Positions 52,461-64,000 of a stretch of 64,000 nucleotides of DNA are shown here, one piece after another. Each line of letters opens with the position of its first letter. Within the stretch, counting starts at the first letter, position 1. Where the stretch lies: the NCBI GenBank assembly GCA_964017235.1, contig OZ024927.1, positions 53,387,293 through 53,451,292 of the forward strand, in the 5' to 3' direction. A program made the position numbers and the translations under genes. Origin of the DNA: Sabellastarte sp. h YS-2021. Lineage: Eukaryota; Annelida; Polychaeta; Sabellida; Sabellidae. The notes under the pieces are model-generated. The model did no database searches, was not told the origin of the DNA, and worked only from the letters and a program-made list of their open reading frames with translations.

Positions 52461-53310
52461 GCCTTTTTCAGTATTGAAAATAGCCAATTACTCATTTATT
52501 TAATTAATTACTCACTCATCTAAGAAGCAATTCCCCCCAAAAGCAATCCCATACAAGCTATTAACCCAATGAACCTCCATACCAAATTTCAGAAAGCTAG
52601 GCTTAATAGCATTCCTTAAAATGTCTGGAAACCAAACAGCTACTCAAAAGTAGCAATTACTCAGTTAGCTGTAGAGCTATCATCACCAAAAGCAATCCCA
52701 TACAAGCTACTAACCCAATAAACCTGCATGCCAAATTTGGTAAAGATAGGATAAGAACTGTTGCCTAAAATGTCTGGAAACTAAGTGGGACGGCGGACGC
52801 CGGAAAAAGCAAAAATAATATGACCTTGATTTGACCTAATAAGCGAGTTATAGGCACTTTTAACATTGGCAATCCTCGTTTGACCCTGAAGAAGGGGCCC
52901 AAGGTCAAATCCAACTACACCATAAGATTCCCAGCCCATGATTTCCTATATGTTGGTTTACCATCCCAAACCTCTAGGACCCAAAAATAAGTGAGTTATA
53001 AGCACTTTTAAGTTTGGCTACATTCGTTTGACCTTGAAAGAGGGGCCCAAGGTCAAATCCGACCACACCAGAAGATTCCCAGCCCATGATTTCCTATGTG
53101 TTGGTTTACCATCCCAAACATCTAGGACCAATAATAAACGAGTTATAAGCACTTTTAAGCTTGGCTATCATTTGACCTTGAAGGAGGGGCCCAAGGTCAA
53201 ATCTGACCACATCAGAAGATTCGCAGCACATGATTTCCTATAGGTTGGTTTCACATTGCAAACCTCTATGAGCAATAATAAGGGATATAGGCACTTTCAA
53301 AGTCCGCTAT
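52461..53310. repeat. Tandem modules: tagctattactc type, then 146-bp type
   Basis: Bases 52500-52790 hold about two units with caccaaaagcaatccca, and 52830-53310 hold about three units with aggtcaaatccgacc and gaccaataataa. The order of the two modules is the same as at 43130-44235. Confidence 0.78.
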
Positions 53311-53439
53311 GTGGGGTACTTTGGCACTCTGTGGATGACCTTGAATTAAGAGCTTCAAGGTCAAATGTCTGCAAGGTTGTAGTGGACATGTTTATCTGTT
53401 ATACATATCACCTATGAAGAGATTGAACCTTCTACCTAT

Positions 53440-54730
53440 GAGAAACAGCCAATAGAAAATAGCATCAGAGATGCCTGTACCCCACAGCCTGGGAAAATAG
53501 TTTTCAACACCATGAGATATAGAAGTAGTGAAACAGTACACAGATTGGGATACTTTCAGAGCAATGTAAGTGTCCAAATAATGTTTAAGTAGAGAAAATA
53601 ACATCTAAGAGAAAAAAATTGCATGTAAAGAATAAGTATTAAAACAAGACAATTCAGTAAACAAAAGTTATGATGCTTTAAGACTTTTCCCATTTTGATT
53701 TTCATTTATATGGTCGAATTATGGTTTGGATGTTTTGAATATTACCCATACATACAGATGTAGCAATACATGCTTTTATGTGGAATTGGGGCAAAATCCT
53801 GTGGCTCACTTGATGCAATACCATCTGTTACAATGGAAAGTTGCAAAAGTAAAACAGTTAATGACTTCTAATATGACTTTAACGGTGCTTAATCTACACC
53901 AAAAGACACCCAAAGGTGCAACAACCAACATTCAAGTAAAACGATATGAGATATAAGAGAGATAAATAGTATCAGATATTCTCGTAGACATAAAATAGCA
54001 TCAGATATGCAAGATCAAACGTCAAATCCAGGTCACACCATGACGTTGCACACATATAACCCTTGACCAATGTCCCCACCAAATATTAACTTCCTACATA
54101 TTATGGTTTCCAAAATATAGCCCAGACAAGGGATTATAGGTCAAGGTCATTACGGCAAGGTCAAATCAAGGTCACACCATGACGTTTTACATCTACACAC
54201 CCTAGCCAATGTCCCTACTCAGTATCAACTTCCTACACTTTAAGGTTTCCGAGATATACCCCGGACAAGATTTTATAGGTCAAGGTCACTACAACAAGGT
54301 CAAAGGTCAAATCAAGGTCACGCCATGACATTGCACACCTACACCCCCTAACCAACATCCCTACCAAGTATCAACTTCCTACACCTTATGGTTTCCGAGA
54401 TATAGCCCGGACAAGATTTTAGAGGTCAAGGTCACTACGGCAAGGTCAAATCAAGGTCACACCACAACGTTGCACACCTACACCCACTAACCAATGTCCC
54501 TACCAAGTATCAACTTCCTACACCTTACAGTTTCCGAGATATAGCCCAGACAAGATTTTCAAACTAAAGGTCACTACGGCAAGGTCAAATCAAGGTCAGA
54601 CCATGACGTTGCACACCTACACCTCCTAACCAATGTCCGTACCAAGTATCAACTTCCTACACCTTACGGTTTCTGAGATACAGCCCGGACAAACTTTTTC
54701 CCGCCCGCCCATCCGGACACCATGGGTGAA
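53440..54730. repeat. Composite repeat with AGGTCA array, second copy
   Basis: Same head (53440-53960), tandem array (54000-54680) and tail (tttttcccgcccgcccatcc) as 21790-23170, somewhat diverged. An exact AGGTCAAAGGTCA lies at 54297-54309. Confidence 0.8.
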
Positions 54731-55627
54731 AACAATACCCCGTATATGTGTGGGGTAAAAAATGTAGATAATTTCAAAAAAATGCCCGTGGCGGCCATCT
54801 TGTTTTTCAGAATGAGGCTAATTGCAGTCCCAGAGAAGCTTACCCCTCAATAAAGATATCCTGCAAATTTGGTGAACCTAGCAGGTGTAGATTTCCTCTG
54901 AGAGCGTTAACGCCGAAAATCTGCAACAGCAGAGGCGGCAGCGGCGTAGCGAACGCTAAACCAAAGTATCCACCGGATGCCTCCGGTGGATACAATAATC
55001 AATATGAGCCAGTAAGTTATACAGCAAATAATAAAGGAGGTATATGGCCTTACAGTCTTATATAGGCATATATACAGTAAAAGGTATCATTTTGAGTCAT
55101 TTTAGCAGGCCTAAGGTGACCTTTAAAACAATAGTCAAGGTCAACAAACTGATGCTGGTACTCCATCATGTACTCAACCTCCAAAGCCATTTTCAATAGT
55201 TTCCATGCAATATAGTCAGCATTAAGTGTGAAAATATCTCCAAAAAGGCCAAAAATGGTCTCGGTGAGGTACTGTGGATGACCTTCAATGAAGAGCTTCA
55301 AGGTTAAATTTCTGCATGCTTACAGAGGACATATATATGTATTATATACACCACCCATAAGATGATCTAACTTTCTGTATATGAGAACTTGGCCAAAATG
55401 TGAAAAAATGGCCAAAATCTGACCTTTAAGATGCCACCATTGACCTTGAAATTGAAGGTCACAAAACAATAGCGTTTGTGGCATTGCCCATATATACCCA
55501 CATACGAAATTTGAAAGGTCTAACTAAAATAGCTTTTAAGTTATTGAGTCTGAAAGGAAATCTCTGCAGCGGCAGAGGCGTGACCGTACTGAATCCCAAG
55601 TATCCCCGACTTTCGTCTGGGGATACA
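54731..55627. repeat. Two hairpin-ended dispersed repeats
   Basis: One copy ends at 54966-54993 with a perfect 12-bp stem (gtatccaccgga), the other at 55600-55626 with gtatccccgac...ggggatac. Each is preceded by a gcggcag(c/a)g(g/c) stretch and followed by aataat. No coding frame. Confidence 0.65.
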
Positions 55628-56412
55628 ATAATTCACAATAGCAACAAAACACACATTGACCTAATATGGCCATTTGGCATCTGCATGGACTAAAATGAGG
55701 ATAACAATCAAGTACTCAGCCTAAACTTTGTGCATTCATCCTGTTCCAGAAAAATGAAAGTAATATTTCTTAAGATTGTAGTCTGTTTCTGGAATTTTAA
55801 GTTAACTTATAATACCATTTTACATGGTAAAAATACAAGATGCCGGTTGAAATATTTTGCTGAATAGTTCAGTGAAATAGTTTTATTAAAGGATACTGAC
55901 ACTGCTATCAAATACTTAATTTTAATTTAGACTGTCATAAAGTAGCATTCCATATGTTTGCTTTTGTTCAAGTGCAAGAGTAAAGGCTGAGGTGAGTGCA
56001 ATCTGCTTTAAAGTTGATCTAGTTTGCACAAACCACAACCTTCACACTTTGACCTTTTTTTCCAGTGCAGCAAACCAGTAAAAATCTGTCACAAGTGTGC
56101 ATCATTCAGCTAATTTAGCTGATGTTAAGATTACAGTAATTCTCTGCTGAAACACTAATACTTAAGCACTATTTTTGTTTTCGACTTCATCTGTAAAGTT
56201 TATCTCATTCTCTAAAAACAGGTTTTGCAAAATAATTGTCTTCCAGTAATCAAGGTGAAGATTGATAAATATCAATATAAATAACCAACATTTCACATTG
56301 AATTTAAACAGGCAATGGTAATTTTTTAGGTCAATAGATCACCCTTAGTTCTTATACCCATAGTTAATAATATTGATAACCAACATTTGATCTTGAAATT
56401 TAGTCAATGATA
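55628..56412. other. AT-rich spacer, nothing recognised
   Basis: No exon or repeat could be supported. It supplies the left target copy (56413-56428) of the L1-like insertion. Confidence 0.45.
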
Positions 56413-56428
56413 ATTTTATAGGCTATTT

Positions 56429-58461
56429 TTTTTTTTTTTTTTTTAATTTTTTTTTTTATTATTTCTCTAAATTATACATACATTTGTATAGTACAGAGGT
56501 GAGTACACAATATATAATATACATTTATGCAAGGAGGATAAGAAAAGAACATTACCAAATCACAATAAGTTCATATCAATAGAAAAAAAACTAGCATATT
56601 AGTAACTGATAACAAAGATCGATTTTACAAAGTATTTAATCTAAATTCTAGTCTGCTAAGAAAAAAAACAACAAAAAAAACAACAGGTCTTTTTACATTG
56701 ACACTTGGCTTGGAATTCCTATTTCACAAAACTCTCATATTTGTATTTTTTTTTAATTCCTGAAAACATATCTTTCCATAGTGTCCACTTTTTCTTGAAA
56801 TCACTTTTATTATTTATTTTTGATAACAATTCTTGCTCTATGAATTTTTCTTTCGCAATTACCTGGACTTGGTACACATTTAAATCCCTACCTTTCATAG
56901 CACAATTAATAATATAGTATCTAACAATCATCAAAATAAAGTTCAATGGGCAAGAGTTTGTATCAGCTTCAGTGTAACCTAAAACCAATGTTTTTTTTTG
57001 TCAAAATTAGATTCATTTTTATTTTGGATCTTATCCATGCTTTTACATTGTACCATAAGTCACATACTTTTTCACATTCTGAAAATAAATGTACCAAAGT
57101 TTCAGCCTGTTCACCACATATTCGGCATAGGTCAGTATTATAACTTTAATTTTTTTCAAAAAGTGATTGATACCTAGTATTCTCGGAATAATTCTATATT
57201 GAAACCATATGTAAGTGTTATCTTTTATGGTATTAAAGCATGCATTGTACACATACTGCCAATTTTTACTATCTTGTTCTGTTCCAAATTCTGAGTTCCA
57301 TTTAATTTCATTGCCAAGTTGATCTGCTTCATAATCAGACATTGCTTCATATATTTCCCTTTTGTTTTTCATGGAGTTCATAATTATTTTTAAATGGGAA
57401 GGTACATATGGTTTCGTACAAGCAAAGTTATTCCCCTTTTTGTGTTTTTCAATGAAGCCTTTTACCAACCTTTTTATACTGTAATAATGCAAAATATTTA
57501 TATTTATCTTGTACCTTTCTGTTAAAGTGTCATGGGATAGTATATTACCTCGATTATCTATGATATCACTTATGATATTAATACCTTTTCTTGACCAGTT
57601 TAAGTGGAAAGTGTATCTGGCACTTAATTGTTTGTTAAACCAGAGACTACTGTTACAAATATCTTCATTTGATTTGATTTTTTGTTTTGCACATAGCTCT
57701 GACCAATATTTAAAAACATCATTCCAAAATGGATTTAGAACTTGTTGAAAATTTAACAACCATTGTCCACCATAGATATTTATTTTGTCTAGTTTCTGTA
57801 TTTCACTAATCAGCAGATCACTCCAAGTGTGTCCAGTTTGGAAGATAATATATTTAATCCACTTAAGTTTCATAGACTTTTCAAAGTTAAATATATTTAT
57901 CATTTTTAGACCACCTTTGTTATAGTTCATGGATAATGTTTTCCTACTCACTTTATCAGGTTTTCCGTTCCAAATATAATTGTAAAACATTTTGTTAATT
58001 TCATTTAGAATGTAATTAGGTGTTGGTATTGATGAAAACAGATGGATAAATTTCGGCAAAATTAATGTTTTTAAAACAGTTATTTTACCAATGGGTGATA
58101 ATATTCTGTATTTCGAAGAGTTTAATTCGGCTTTTGCTTTAAGTAAAACTTTTTCAAAATTTATCTTTGAAATATTATTTAGGTCTGTTGAGAAAATAAT
58201 CGCCAAAAGTGTGAATTCATTTTCTCCCCAAAGCATTTCAGCATTAACATCTACTCTGGATTTACAGTTTATTTTGCTTCCAATCCAGATAAGTTTTATC
58301 TTTATTCACTTCAAGACCTGATATACTACCGAATATCTCTAAAGTATTTAAAGTGGCCTGCAAGGACTTTTGATTTCCATCAAGGATAACGGTGGTGTCA
58401 CCCTCAAATTGTGTTAGCTTAATTTGTTTTTTGCCGACTGTAATTCCTTTGATATCTGTAT
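56429..58461 (-). mobile_element. 5'-truncated L1/Tx1-like LINE
   Basis: Minus-strand insertion of 2.0 kb flanked by a 16-bp duplication, attttataggctattt (56413-56428 and 58462-58477). Its 3' end is a poly(A) tail, seen as the T run from 56424. It begins inside the RT domain, so it is truncated in the usual way by incomplete reverse transcription. Confidence 0.85.
57043..58440 (-). pseudogene. L1/Tx1-like ORF2, C-terminal half
   Basis: From about 58440 the frame enters RT with QFEGDTTVILDG, a mutated form of the usual QFADDT motif C, and SISGLEVNKDKT. After a shift near 58240 the frame 58236-57043 gives the thumb and C-terminal domain: LILPKFIHLFSSIP, FYNYIWNGKPDKVSR and KGGLKMINIFNFEKSMKLKW, which are typical of L1-like elements. 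Loss of the ADD motif and the truncation make it non-functional. Confidence 0.85.
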
Positions 58462-58477
58462 ATTTTATAGGCTATTT

Positions 58478-59729
58478 GATCACCCATAGATCTAACTGGT
58501 GATATCCAGAATCTATTATTTACTCTTTTTTTCACATTTGTTAAAATATCTTGTATATTACTGCTGTGATGACTTGACTGTAGCTTGAGTCATTATTCAG
58601 TGAGTAATAAAAAATAATGATACATTAACCTTGTAATAAATTGGCTCTTTTGCAACTTATTAAATCATCAAAACTTTTAAAAAATCAAAAATAATGTTTG
58701 GTTTTTACTACTTTTTTTGTTTACCTTACTTACATAGCTGTTCCATGAAGTGCACGATACATACCTGTACAATTTAACAGGCAAAAATATATATTTCCAA
58801 ATATGTCCATGAACTCTAAGGACATAAAAAAGTTAAGTTAATCTCTCAAGTGGATTCACAAACTGCTTCAATTTGAGTCGCAGGTGGTAAGCTATTTGAG
58901 TGCCATAAAATGCTAGAATTTGAGTTAACACTGTTTGAGTACTAGTTCATGTTAAACAAGACCAATTAGAGATCACAAACTCAGAGATTATATTATAAGT
59001 AAACGGGAAAATCTTGATTTTTTTTGTATCCTGATAGTGATCCAGATCACTCTTAAAATTTAACGAGATCTAAGTGGCACAAAGACCCATCTTCTGAATT
59101 CTTCAGTAGTCTTTGTATGATCCTGCTAACAAACAAAGCAGTCGTGAAATAAATACCTCCCTGGTGGAGATAAAAAGTCTGTCTCTGGAATGCAAGTAAT
59201 TTAATATATACCATGGCTCTAGAGGCTCTAGTAAACCAAAGTCAAATTTGGTTTTTACTTTGGAACTTGTATGTCTAAAGGTTATCTGGCAATGAAGTAG
59301 TTACATTGATATGAAAGGCTGGGGCAAGTGCAATTTGCCCAAACACATCAAATGTGCACAAACCACAACCTCTTACATATTCTGTAGTCTAATTGACAAT
59401 TTTGCTAGACAAGTTTAGACAAGGATTTCAAAATTTGACTGCAAGTGATTGGCTTACTACTAATTCGTGACCCATCATCTTCATATTTAACCAGATCATG
59501 CTTAGGTAAGTGCAATTTGCCCAAATACATCAAATGTGCACAAGCCAAAAGATCCTACAAATTCTGACCACAGTCTAACAGATAAATTTTACTGGACCAG
59601 CGGATTTTAACATTTTACTGCCAGTGATTGTCTACTGATTCGTGACCCATTATCTTCATATTTTAACAACAAAGTTACCCCAATTGAACTTCAAAGTTGA
59701 AATAATTAAATACATGTAATAACAGTATA
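58478..59729. repeat. Spacer with old repeats
   Basis: 58560-58800 resembles 31533-31806. Bases 59331-59510 and 59510-59680 are two tandem copies of a segment with gtgcaatttgcccaaa, acatcaaatgtgcacaa and attcgtgacccat. No gene found. Confidence 0.55.
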
Positions 59730-59940
59730 CAACTAGAAATAGGACGCCCTGCTGAGAGTAGCTGCGACATATGAATAGAAAGAGGATAGCACAGAAGAAC
59801 ACATATTACCATGTGTAATGTCCACCCCATGAACCTTTTGCCAAAATTGTACAGTAGTGTTACAAGACCCTGTTTCATTTTTAAAATATATCAATGATGC
59901 TTAAATATTTATTAGTGTACATGTAAATTATTTCAGCTTC

Positions 59941-60700
59941 ATGCCTTTTTGCATAGGTTGGGTCGAAAATTTTGACAAAATCACTCTATCTTGCACGGTT
60001 AAGAAGATAGAAGCAAATTTCTGTTTTTCTATTTTTGGCAAAAATTTGAAAATTCAAAATGGCCACCACTTTTGGGAAAAGGAAAATTTTTTGAAAATTG
60101 CCAAGAGTACATTTCTTAGATACCCTATGGGTCGAAAATTTCAACAAAATAACTCTATTTTGCACGGTTAAGGCCAATTTGTGTTTTTCCATTTTGGGCA
60201 AAAATTTGAAAATTCAAAATGGCCGCCATATGTGGGGAGGGGAAAATTTTTTGAAAATTGCCAAGAGTACATTCCTCAGATACCCTGTGGGTCGAAAATT
60301 TCGACGAAATCCCTCTATCTCACACGGTTAAGGAGATAGAAGCAATTTTGTGTTTTGCCATTTTTGGGAAAAATTCGAAAATTCAAAATGGCGGCCATTT
60401 TTGGGGAGGGGAAATTTTTTTGAAAATTGCTAAGAGTGCATTTCTGAGATATCCTGTGGGTCGAAAATTTCGACGAAATCGCTCTATCTCGCACGGTTAA
60501 GGAGATAGAAGCAATTTTGTGTTTTGCCATTTTTGGCAAAAAATCGAAAATTTAAAATGGCCGCCATTTTTGAGGAGGGGAAAAGTTTTTTAAATTGCCA
60601 AGAGTACATTGCTCAAATACCCTGTGGATCGAAAATTTCGACGAAATCGCTCCATGTCACACGGTTAAGGAGATAGAAGCAAATTCGTGTTTTGCCATTT
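59941..60700. repeat. YY1-like tandem array upstream of Ngaro-like 2 gag
   Basis: Four to five units of 155-165 bp, matching 44464-45528, each with aaaatggc(c/g)gccat or a variant. Confidence 0.88.
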
Positions 60701-60706
60701 TTCAGG

Positions 60707-60725
60707 CTGGCATTCGGGTGCCAGC
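60707..60725 (+). promoter_or_regulatory. Hairpin at the array/leader junction, copy 2
   Basis: gctggca and tgccagc pair around ttcggg. Relative to copy 1 one base pair has changed on both sides (T-A to C-G). Confidence 0.65.
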
Positions 60726-61018
60726 AAGATCATTGCTTGGGGAAGTCCCAAGGTTCGAAATTGTTATGTCCTTTAGTATAATTAATAGTAAAAGTGTGTG
60801 GCAGCTTGTGATTGGTCTAGGTAATGAGGACCAAAGGTTTGGCCCTTCATTCTGCCATTTGCTCTGCAGACACTGAAGGGGTCACAGCTATATTGAATTT
60901 CTCACAGCACTGTCTACATGCTGCCACGTGTTGGAAAAATATTTTAGGTTTTTAGTGTTTTACTTTACATTTATTTTTTTTTTTTTTTGAGTTTCTTTTA
61001 ACACTACACTGCTGTTAC

Positions 61019-62308
61019 ATGGCTCAGAAGTATAACCTCAGATCAGGAAAGAGGGACACTGTACTACCCGTTCAACTACAGTTGTGTGACGACCAGGACT
61101 TCATGTCTCAAGTGCTGGGGGGTAGTCACCCTACCCCTGCTCAACGGCAAGTTCATTCTGATTTGTCATCCGGTAGTGATTTCGATATTTCGGATCTAGT
61201 GCAATCATCCGATAATGAAACGGATGTATCAGATACTGAGCACAGGTCCTATGAGAAATTTAGTTCTGAAAGTCAAATTCCGGATGAAAATAGCAGTAAT
61301 GATACTCGGCAAATGGTCAATCAAACAATTTTAGATAAACTTGAGAAAATCAGTGCTAGGCTAGATACATTAGAACAGAAAAATTGCAAAAAATCTCTTC
61401 AGGCAGCAAAAATCAAAAACAAAACTTTTAAACAATCAAAACATGTTGAATTACCCAGTACATCGGGTATGGTTAACACAGTGCCTTTGAGAAAATCAGT
61501 GCATGAGGCCAGTAGTCGTGGCCAGAAACCTAAAGCCAAGGTTTCACTTACCCAGACGCAGCCGGTTGTCCAGGTCGGACCCGACACTTCTGTACCTTCC
61601 TTACAAGCAATTAAACAGGATCAACAAATACAGGCCCAAGTAGATCAGCGCCTAAGACAGTTGGCAGATATTGCACAAACAGGTACTTGTAATAAGGTCA
61701 AATCACAACGCGGAGGTCAAGTTGATGTATTTGTTCGGACCCGAGTTAAATGGCCCCATGAATTTGTGTTGTCTGGCTCATCTAAAGAGCGAATTTCCTA
61801 TGATCAACTTACAATGCCCCAGTGGATGGCTGGCTTTTGCCGCACCATGAGAGAGGAAACCAATCAAAATTTAAAAGATCATATGTTGAATTATCTTATT
61901 GATTTGATGGATGATGCGAATGATTTCTCGTGGAATGCAGCCAAGGCCAGCCATGCGGTCCTCTTGTGTCGCATGGAGCAGGGGGAAGTTACAGGCTATG
62001 ACCAAATTGATCGAATCGACCGAATTAGAAGAGCAAATGCACAAAAACATGTGACACAAGGTCCTTTTAACCCCAACAGTGCTCAGTTTGGCAAAAAGAC
62101 CACTTTGAAAGCTGGCAAAACTATGCCTTGCCAATTTTTCAATCAAAACTCTTGTTCCCATACAACCACACACGAAACTAGGGGTGTATTATACAAACAT
62201 ATATGTTCCCATTGTTTCACAACAGCAAATAGGACATTCCCACATAGTGAATTGGATTGTAGAAATAAGAAAAAAATCAGTCCAAAAAACGAAGTACCAA
62301 GGGCATGA
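61019..62308 (+). CDS. Ngaro-like 2 gag, intact
   Basis: A 429-residue structural protein. It starts MAQKYNLRSGKRD at the first ATG after a T-rich leader. Residues 40-110 are Ser/Asp-rich and acidic; a short coiled coil (ILDKLEKISARLDTLEQK) follows at about 104-121. The conserved core runs from KWPHEFVLSG to HAVLLCRMEQGEVTG (about 245-325). A C-terminal Cys/His region (CQFFNQNSC, THETRG, HICSHCF) may bind RNA. It aligns with the broken gag of copy 1. The stop TGA overlaps the pol start in ATGA (62305-62308), which suggests coupled translation. Confidence 0.85.
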   Translation: MAQKYNLRSGKRDTVLPVQLQLCDDQDFMSQVLGGSHPTPAQRQVHSDLSSGSDFDISDLVQSSDNETDVSDTEHRSYEKFSSESQIPDENSSNDTRQMVNQTILDKLEKISARLDTLEQKNCKKSLQAAKIKNKTFKQSKHVELPSTSGMVNTVPLRKSVHEASSRGQKPKAKVSLTQTQPVVQVGPDTSVPSLQAIKQDQQIQAQVDQRLRQLADIAQTGTCNKVKSQRGGQVDVFVRTRVKWPHEFVLSGSSKERISYDQLTMPQWMAGFCRTMREETNQNLKDHMLNYLIDLMDDANDFSWNAAKASHAVLLCRMEQGEVTGYDQIDRIDRIRRANAQKHVTQGPFNPNSAQFGKKTTLKAGKTMPCQFFNQNSCSHTTTHETRGVLYKHICSHCFTTANRTFPHSELDCRNKKKISPKNEVPRA

Positions 62309-64000
62309 GCCATGCTGGTGCTCGTGTCCATAGTGCTCGTACTCTGTTTGCTGTAAATATTGATAAAAACAAAATTAATACAGAATTAAATGCTACTAAA
62401 GTTGATTGGTCCCAGTGGTTCCACCAAGCCAAAGCTTTTGACATGATAGATAGTAGGTCATATGCACAAGTAGTCAAAAGCACTTCAATGCTTAACCAGG
62501 GTTAGCGAAGTACCTCTAAAATATGGAGTCCAATGAAACGTCGGGTACCTTGTACTTTATAGCTCATCAAAAAGGGGTACCACTGTATGAAAATTGGGTG
62601 CAAGTAATAATTTTTCTCCCGTAATTCAGGTACATTTAAACATATATAAGCACTATCCAATTTCCTTTATACTGATAAATAATATGCATCTGTACATAAA
62701 TAAATGCTAAAAATATTTTAAAAAGCTGAACCCCAGTCAACAAACTTCATTTTAGTGCAATTAGATTGAAATTTATTTTGTATTTAAGCTACAAATATGG
62801 CATTGATACTGTTTGAAATATAAAAATTTGTAGGTTTCATTGCTTTTTGTTTGACAAAAATTCATTGGGTAGTCCCAGAGATATAGTTTTTTTGTTACAT
62901 CCCCTGTAAATATTTTCGAATTTTACAGCTTTTATTTTCCGGGCAACTTTCCGGGGTTAAATATCAGGAGTTTCCGAGATTTGGTAAAATAGTTTGTCTC
63001 CCACGAAATTCACCGTTCTGGCTTGTCGTTTCGACTGTTTCCGTGCAGAGATCAGCCTTTCTTTCGATATATAACGTTTTGAGTAAATATGCTAGTGTAC
63101 GAAATATCTCACTTTACAATGGTGGACGTACACAACTTGCCAGGAAATCGCTCGAAACCATTTAATTTTAAAATATAAAGCTTATTTTCAGTGTTATATA
63201 TATTGCTTGCATATCTACGCTTCGTGCCACCGAAATTCGCTTCTAAAGCAGAAATATTTCCTTCATAAGAATCGCGTCCCGATGGACGCACTGACAACCG
63301 AAATTTGCGTCCAAATCTGAAATACCGCATGTTTAATATACTCGGACGGCGTAATCGCGAACCCTGTTAACAGTCCCATGTTGTCACAGAACTGTCAACC
63401 TGACAAATGTAAACCAAGGCTTAGTACATTGGGTAGCACAGGCGTGGCTAACAAAGTGGGGTATGACGCATCTGTCAATCCACAACAGTCACTTAGTCGT
63501 CCAAATGTGAAAGCACCTTATCTGCCTGCTAAAAAATCCCATACTGACATTGTCAGTACACATAACAGGTATCAGGTACTGTATGACCTTCATACTGATG
63601 ACAGTGAAGTATCTGTAAATAGTGACTGTCAAAATGACGTTAATTTCACTAGTTTCTCACCTAGGGATACTGCTGGCCCCCAGAAAGGTAAAAGAAAAAA
63701 AATGTAATCCTACAAAACCAAGTCGTGATCAAAAATATCCTGAAAATATGGATTGTGATGACTTAGTAAATACAAGTGAACATCACCAAAATACCAGTCG
63801 TGATTTGTTCCCTAGCATAAGTACTGAGGTCCCTGTAAATACAACAAACCAAAGTGTTGTCGGCTCACAGTCGGAACCTGGCCTTTTAAATGCTGGGTTT
63901 AAACCCACTTATGCGAATACAGCTATTCCATTGCCTATTTGGGAAAATAGGGTTTATTGTGCAGATTATAATCGCTGTGTAGCTCAAGGGATCTGTCAGA
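62305..64000 (+). pseudogene. Ngaro-like 2 pol, N-terminal part (interrupted)
   Basis: Starts at the ATG inside the gag stop (ATGA). 62305-62496 includes SRSYAQVVKS, similar to KSFADVVRAN in copy 1. An 870-bp transposon then intervenes, and the same frame resumes at 63372 and runs to 63707. There an eight-A run (63695-63702) has an indel: one base less would continue into the frame that stays open to the window end. No RT motif is reached in the window. Confidence 0.75.
62497..63366. mobile_element. 870-bp non-autonomous DNA transposon in pol
   Basis: Flanked by an exact 5-bp duplication, ttaac (62492-62496 and 63367-63371). The ends are short inverted repeats: cagggttagcga at left and tcgcgaaccctg at right, one mismatch in 12. 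Removing it with one duplication copy restores the pol frame. No transposase is encoded. A TTAA-targeting family such as piggyBac or Kolobok is possible. Confidence 0.8.

Larger units (their letters stand above)
59730..64000 (+). mobile_element. Ngaro-like retroelement 2 (runs off the right edge)
   Basis: Same layout as copy 1: a 210-bp head, a YY1-like array (59941-60700), a junction hairpin, a leader and gag, then the start of pol. Gag is intact. Pol is interrupted by an 870-bp transposon and one indel in an A run. RT onward is beyond the window. Confidence 0.8.

Noticed and set aside
63109-63330. Minus-strand frame of 73 codons in the 870-bp transposon
   Set aside because: No similarity to transposase motifs and no context; probably chance.

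Overview
The window is non-coding-rich eukaryotic DNA from an animal, probably a marine invertebrate and most likely a bivalve mollusc. The organism is inferred: the sequence shows spliced exons, tyrosine-recombinase retroelements of two kinds (DIRS-like with inverted termini and Ngaro-like), an I-group LINE with an RNase H domain, an L1/Tx1-like LINE and large tandem arrays. It has no bacterial operons. One host gene can be supported: three minus-strand exons of an unidentified coiled-coil protein (23639-23854, 13733-13873, 13135-13390), with a 9.8 kb intron full of transposons.

Layout. 1-12819: a three-level nest. An old DIRS copy (B1) was hit by a full-length I-group LINE (83-12179, 15-bp target duplication). 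That LINE was then hit inside ORF2 by a complete DIRS element (A, 1896-8197), whose removal rejoins the LINE reading frame exactly. 12820-23854: the host exons, a hAT-type MITE, DIRS-B2 inside a dispersed hairpin-ended repeat, and a tandem repeat loaded with AGGTCA half-sites. 25196-30870: a 146-bp tandem repeat, then a 155-bp satellite that has built a 930-bp (6 x 155) higher-order repeat. 32511-37824: DIRS-C. 38014-43054: DIRS-B3, itself inserted in the terminal repeat of a still older DIRS relic. 43130-45528: tandem modules. 44236-50990 and 59730-64000: two Ngaro-like retroelements, each preceded by a tandem array carrying a YY1-like motif. 50995-56412: more dispersed tandem modules and hairpin-ended repeats. 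56429-58461: a 5'-truncated L1/Tx1-like LINE with a 16-bp target duplication.

How the parts work together. Each DIRS copy has inverted termini and an internal complementary region matching both outer ends, the arrangement used to form a circular intermediate that a tyrosine recombinase inserts without target duplication. Three insertion sites can be read (in the LINE, in the dispersed repeat and in the DIRS relic), and none shows an obvious duplication. In DIRS-A, gag, a Cys-rich frame and the recombinase share one reading frame broken by two UGA codons, while RT/RNase H lies across them in another frame. B2 and B3 share one deletion that removes the RT fingers and catalytic motif A, so that subfamily probably spread in trans. 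In the Ngaro-like elements the order is gag, RT/RNase H, recombinase; two junctions are 4-nt ATGA stop/start overlaps.

Limits: domain calls are by eye from motifs; no similarity search was run. Ends of old repeats are approximate unless target duplications, empty sites or reading-frame continuity fix them.
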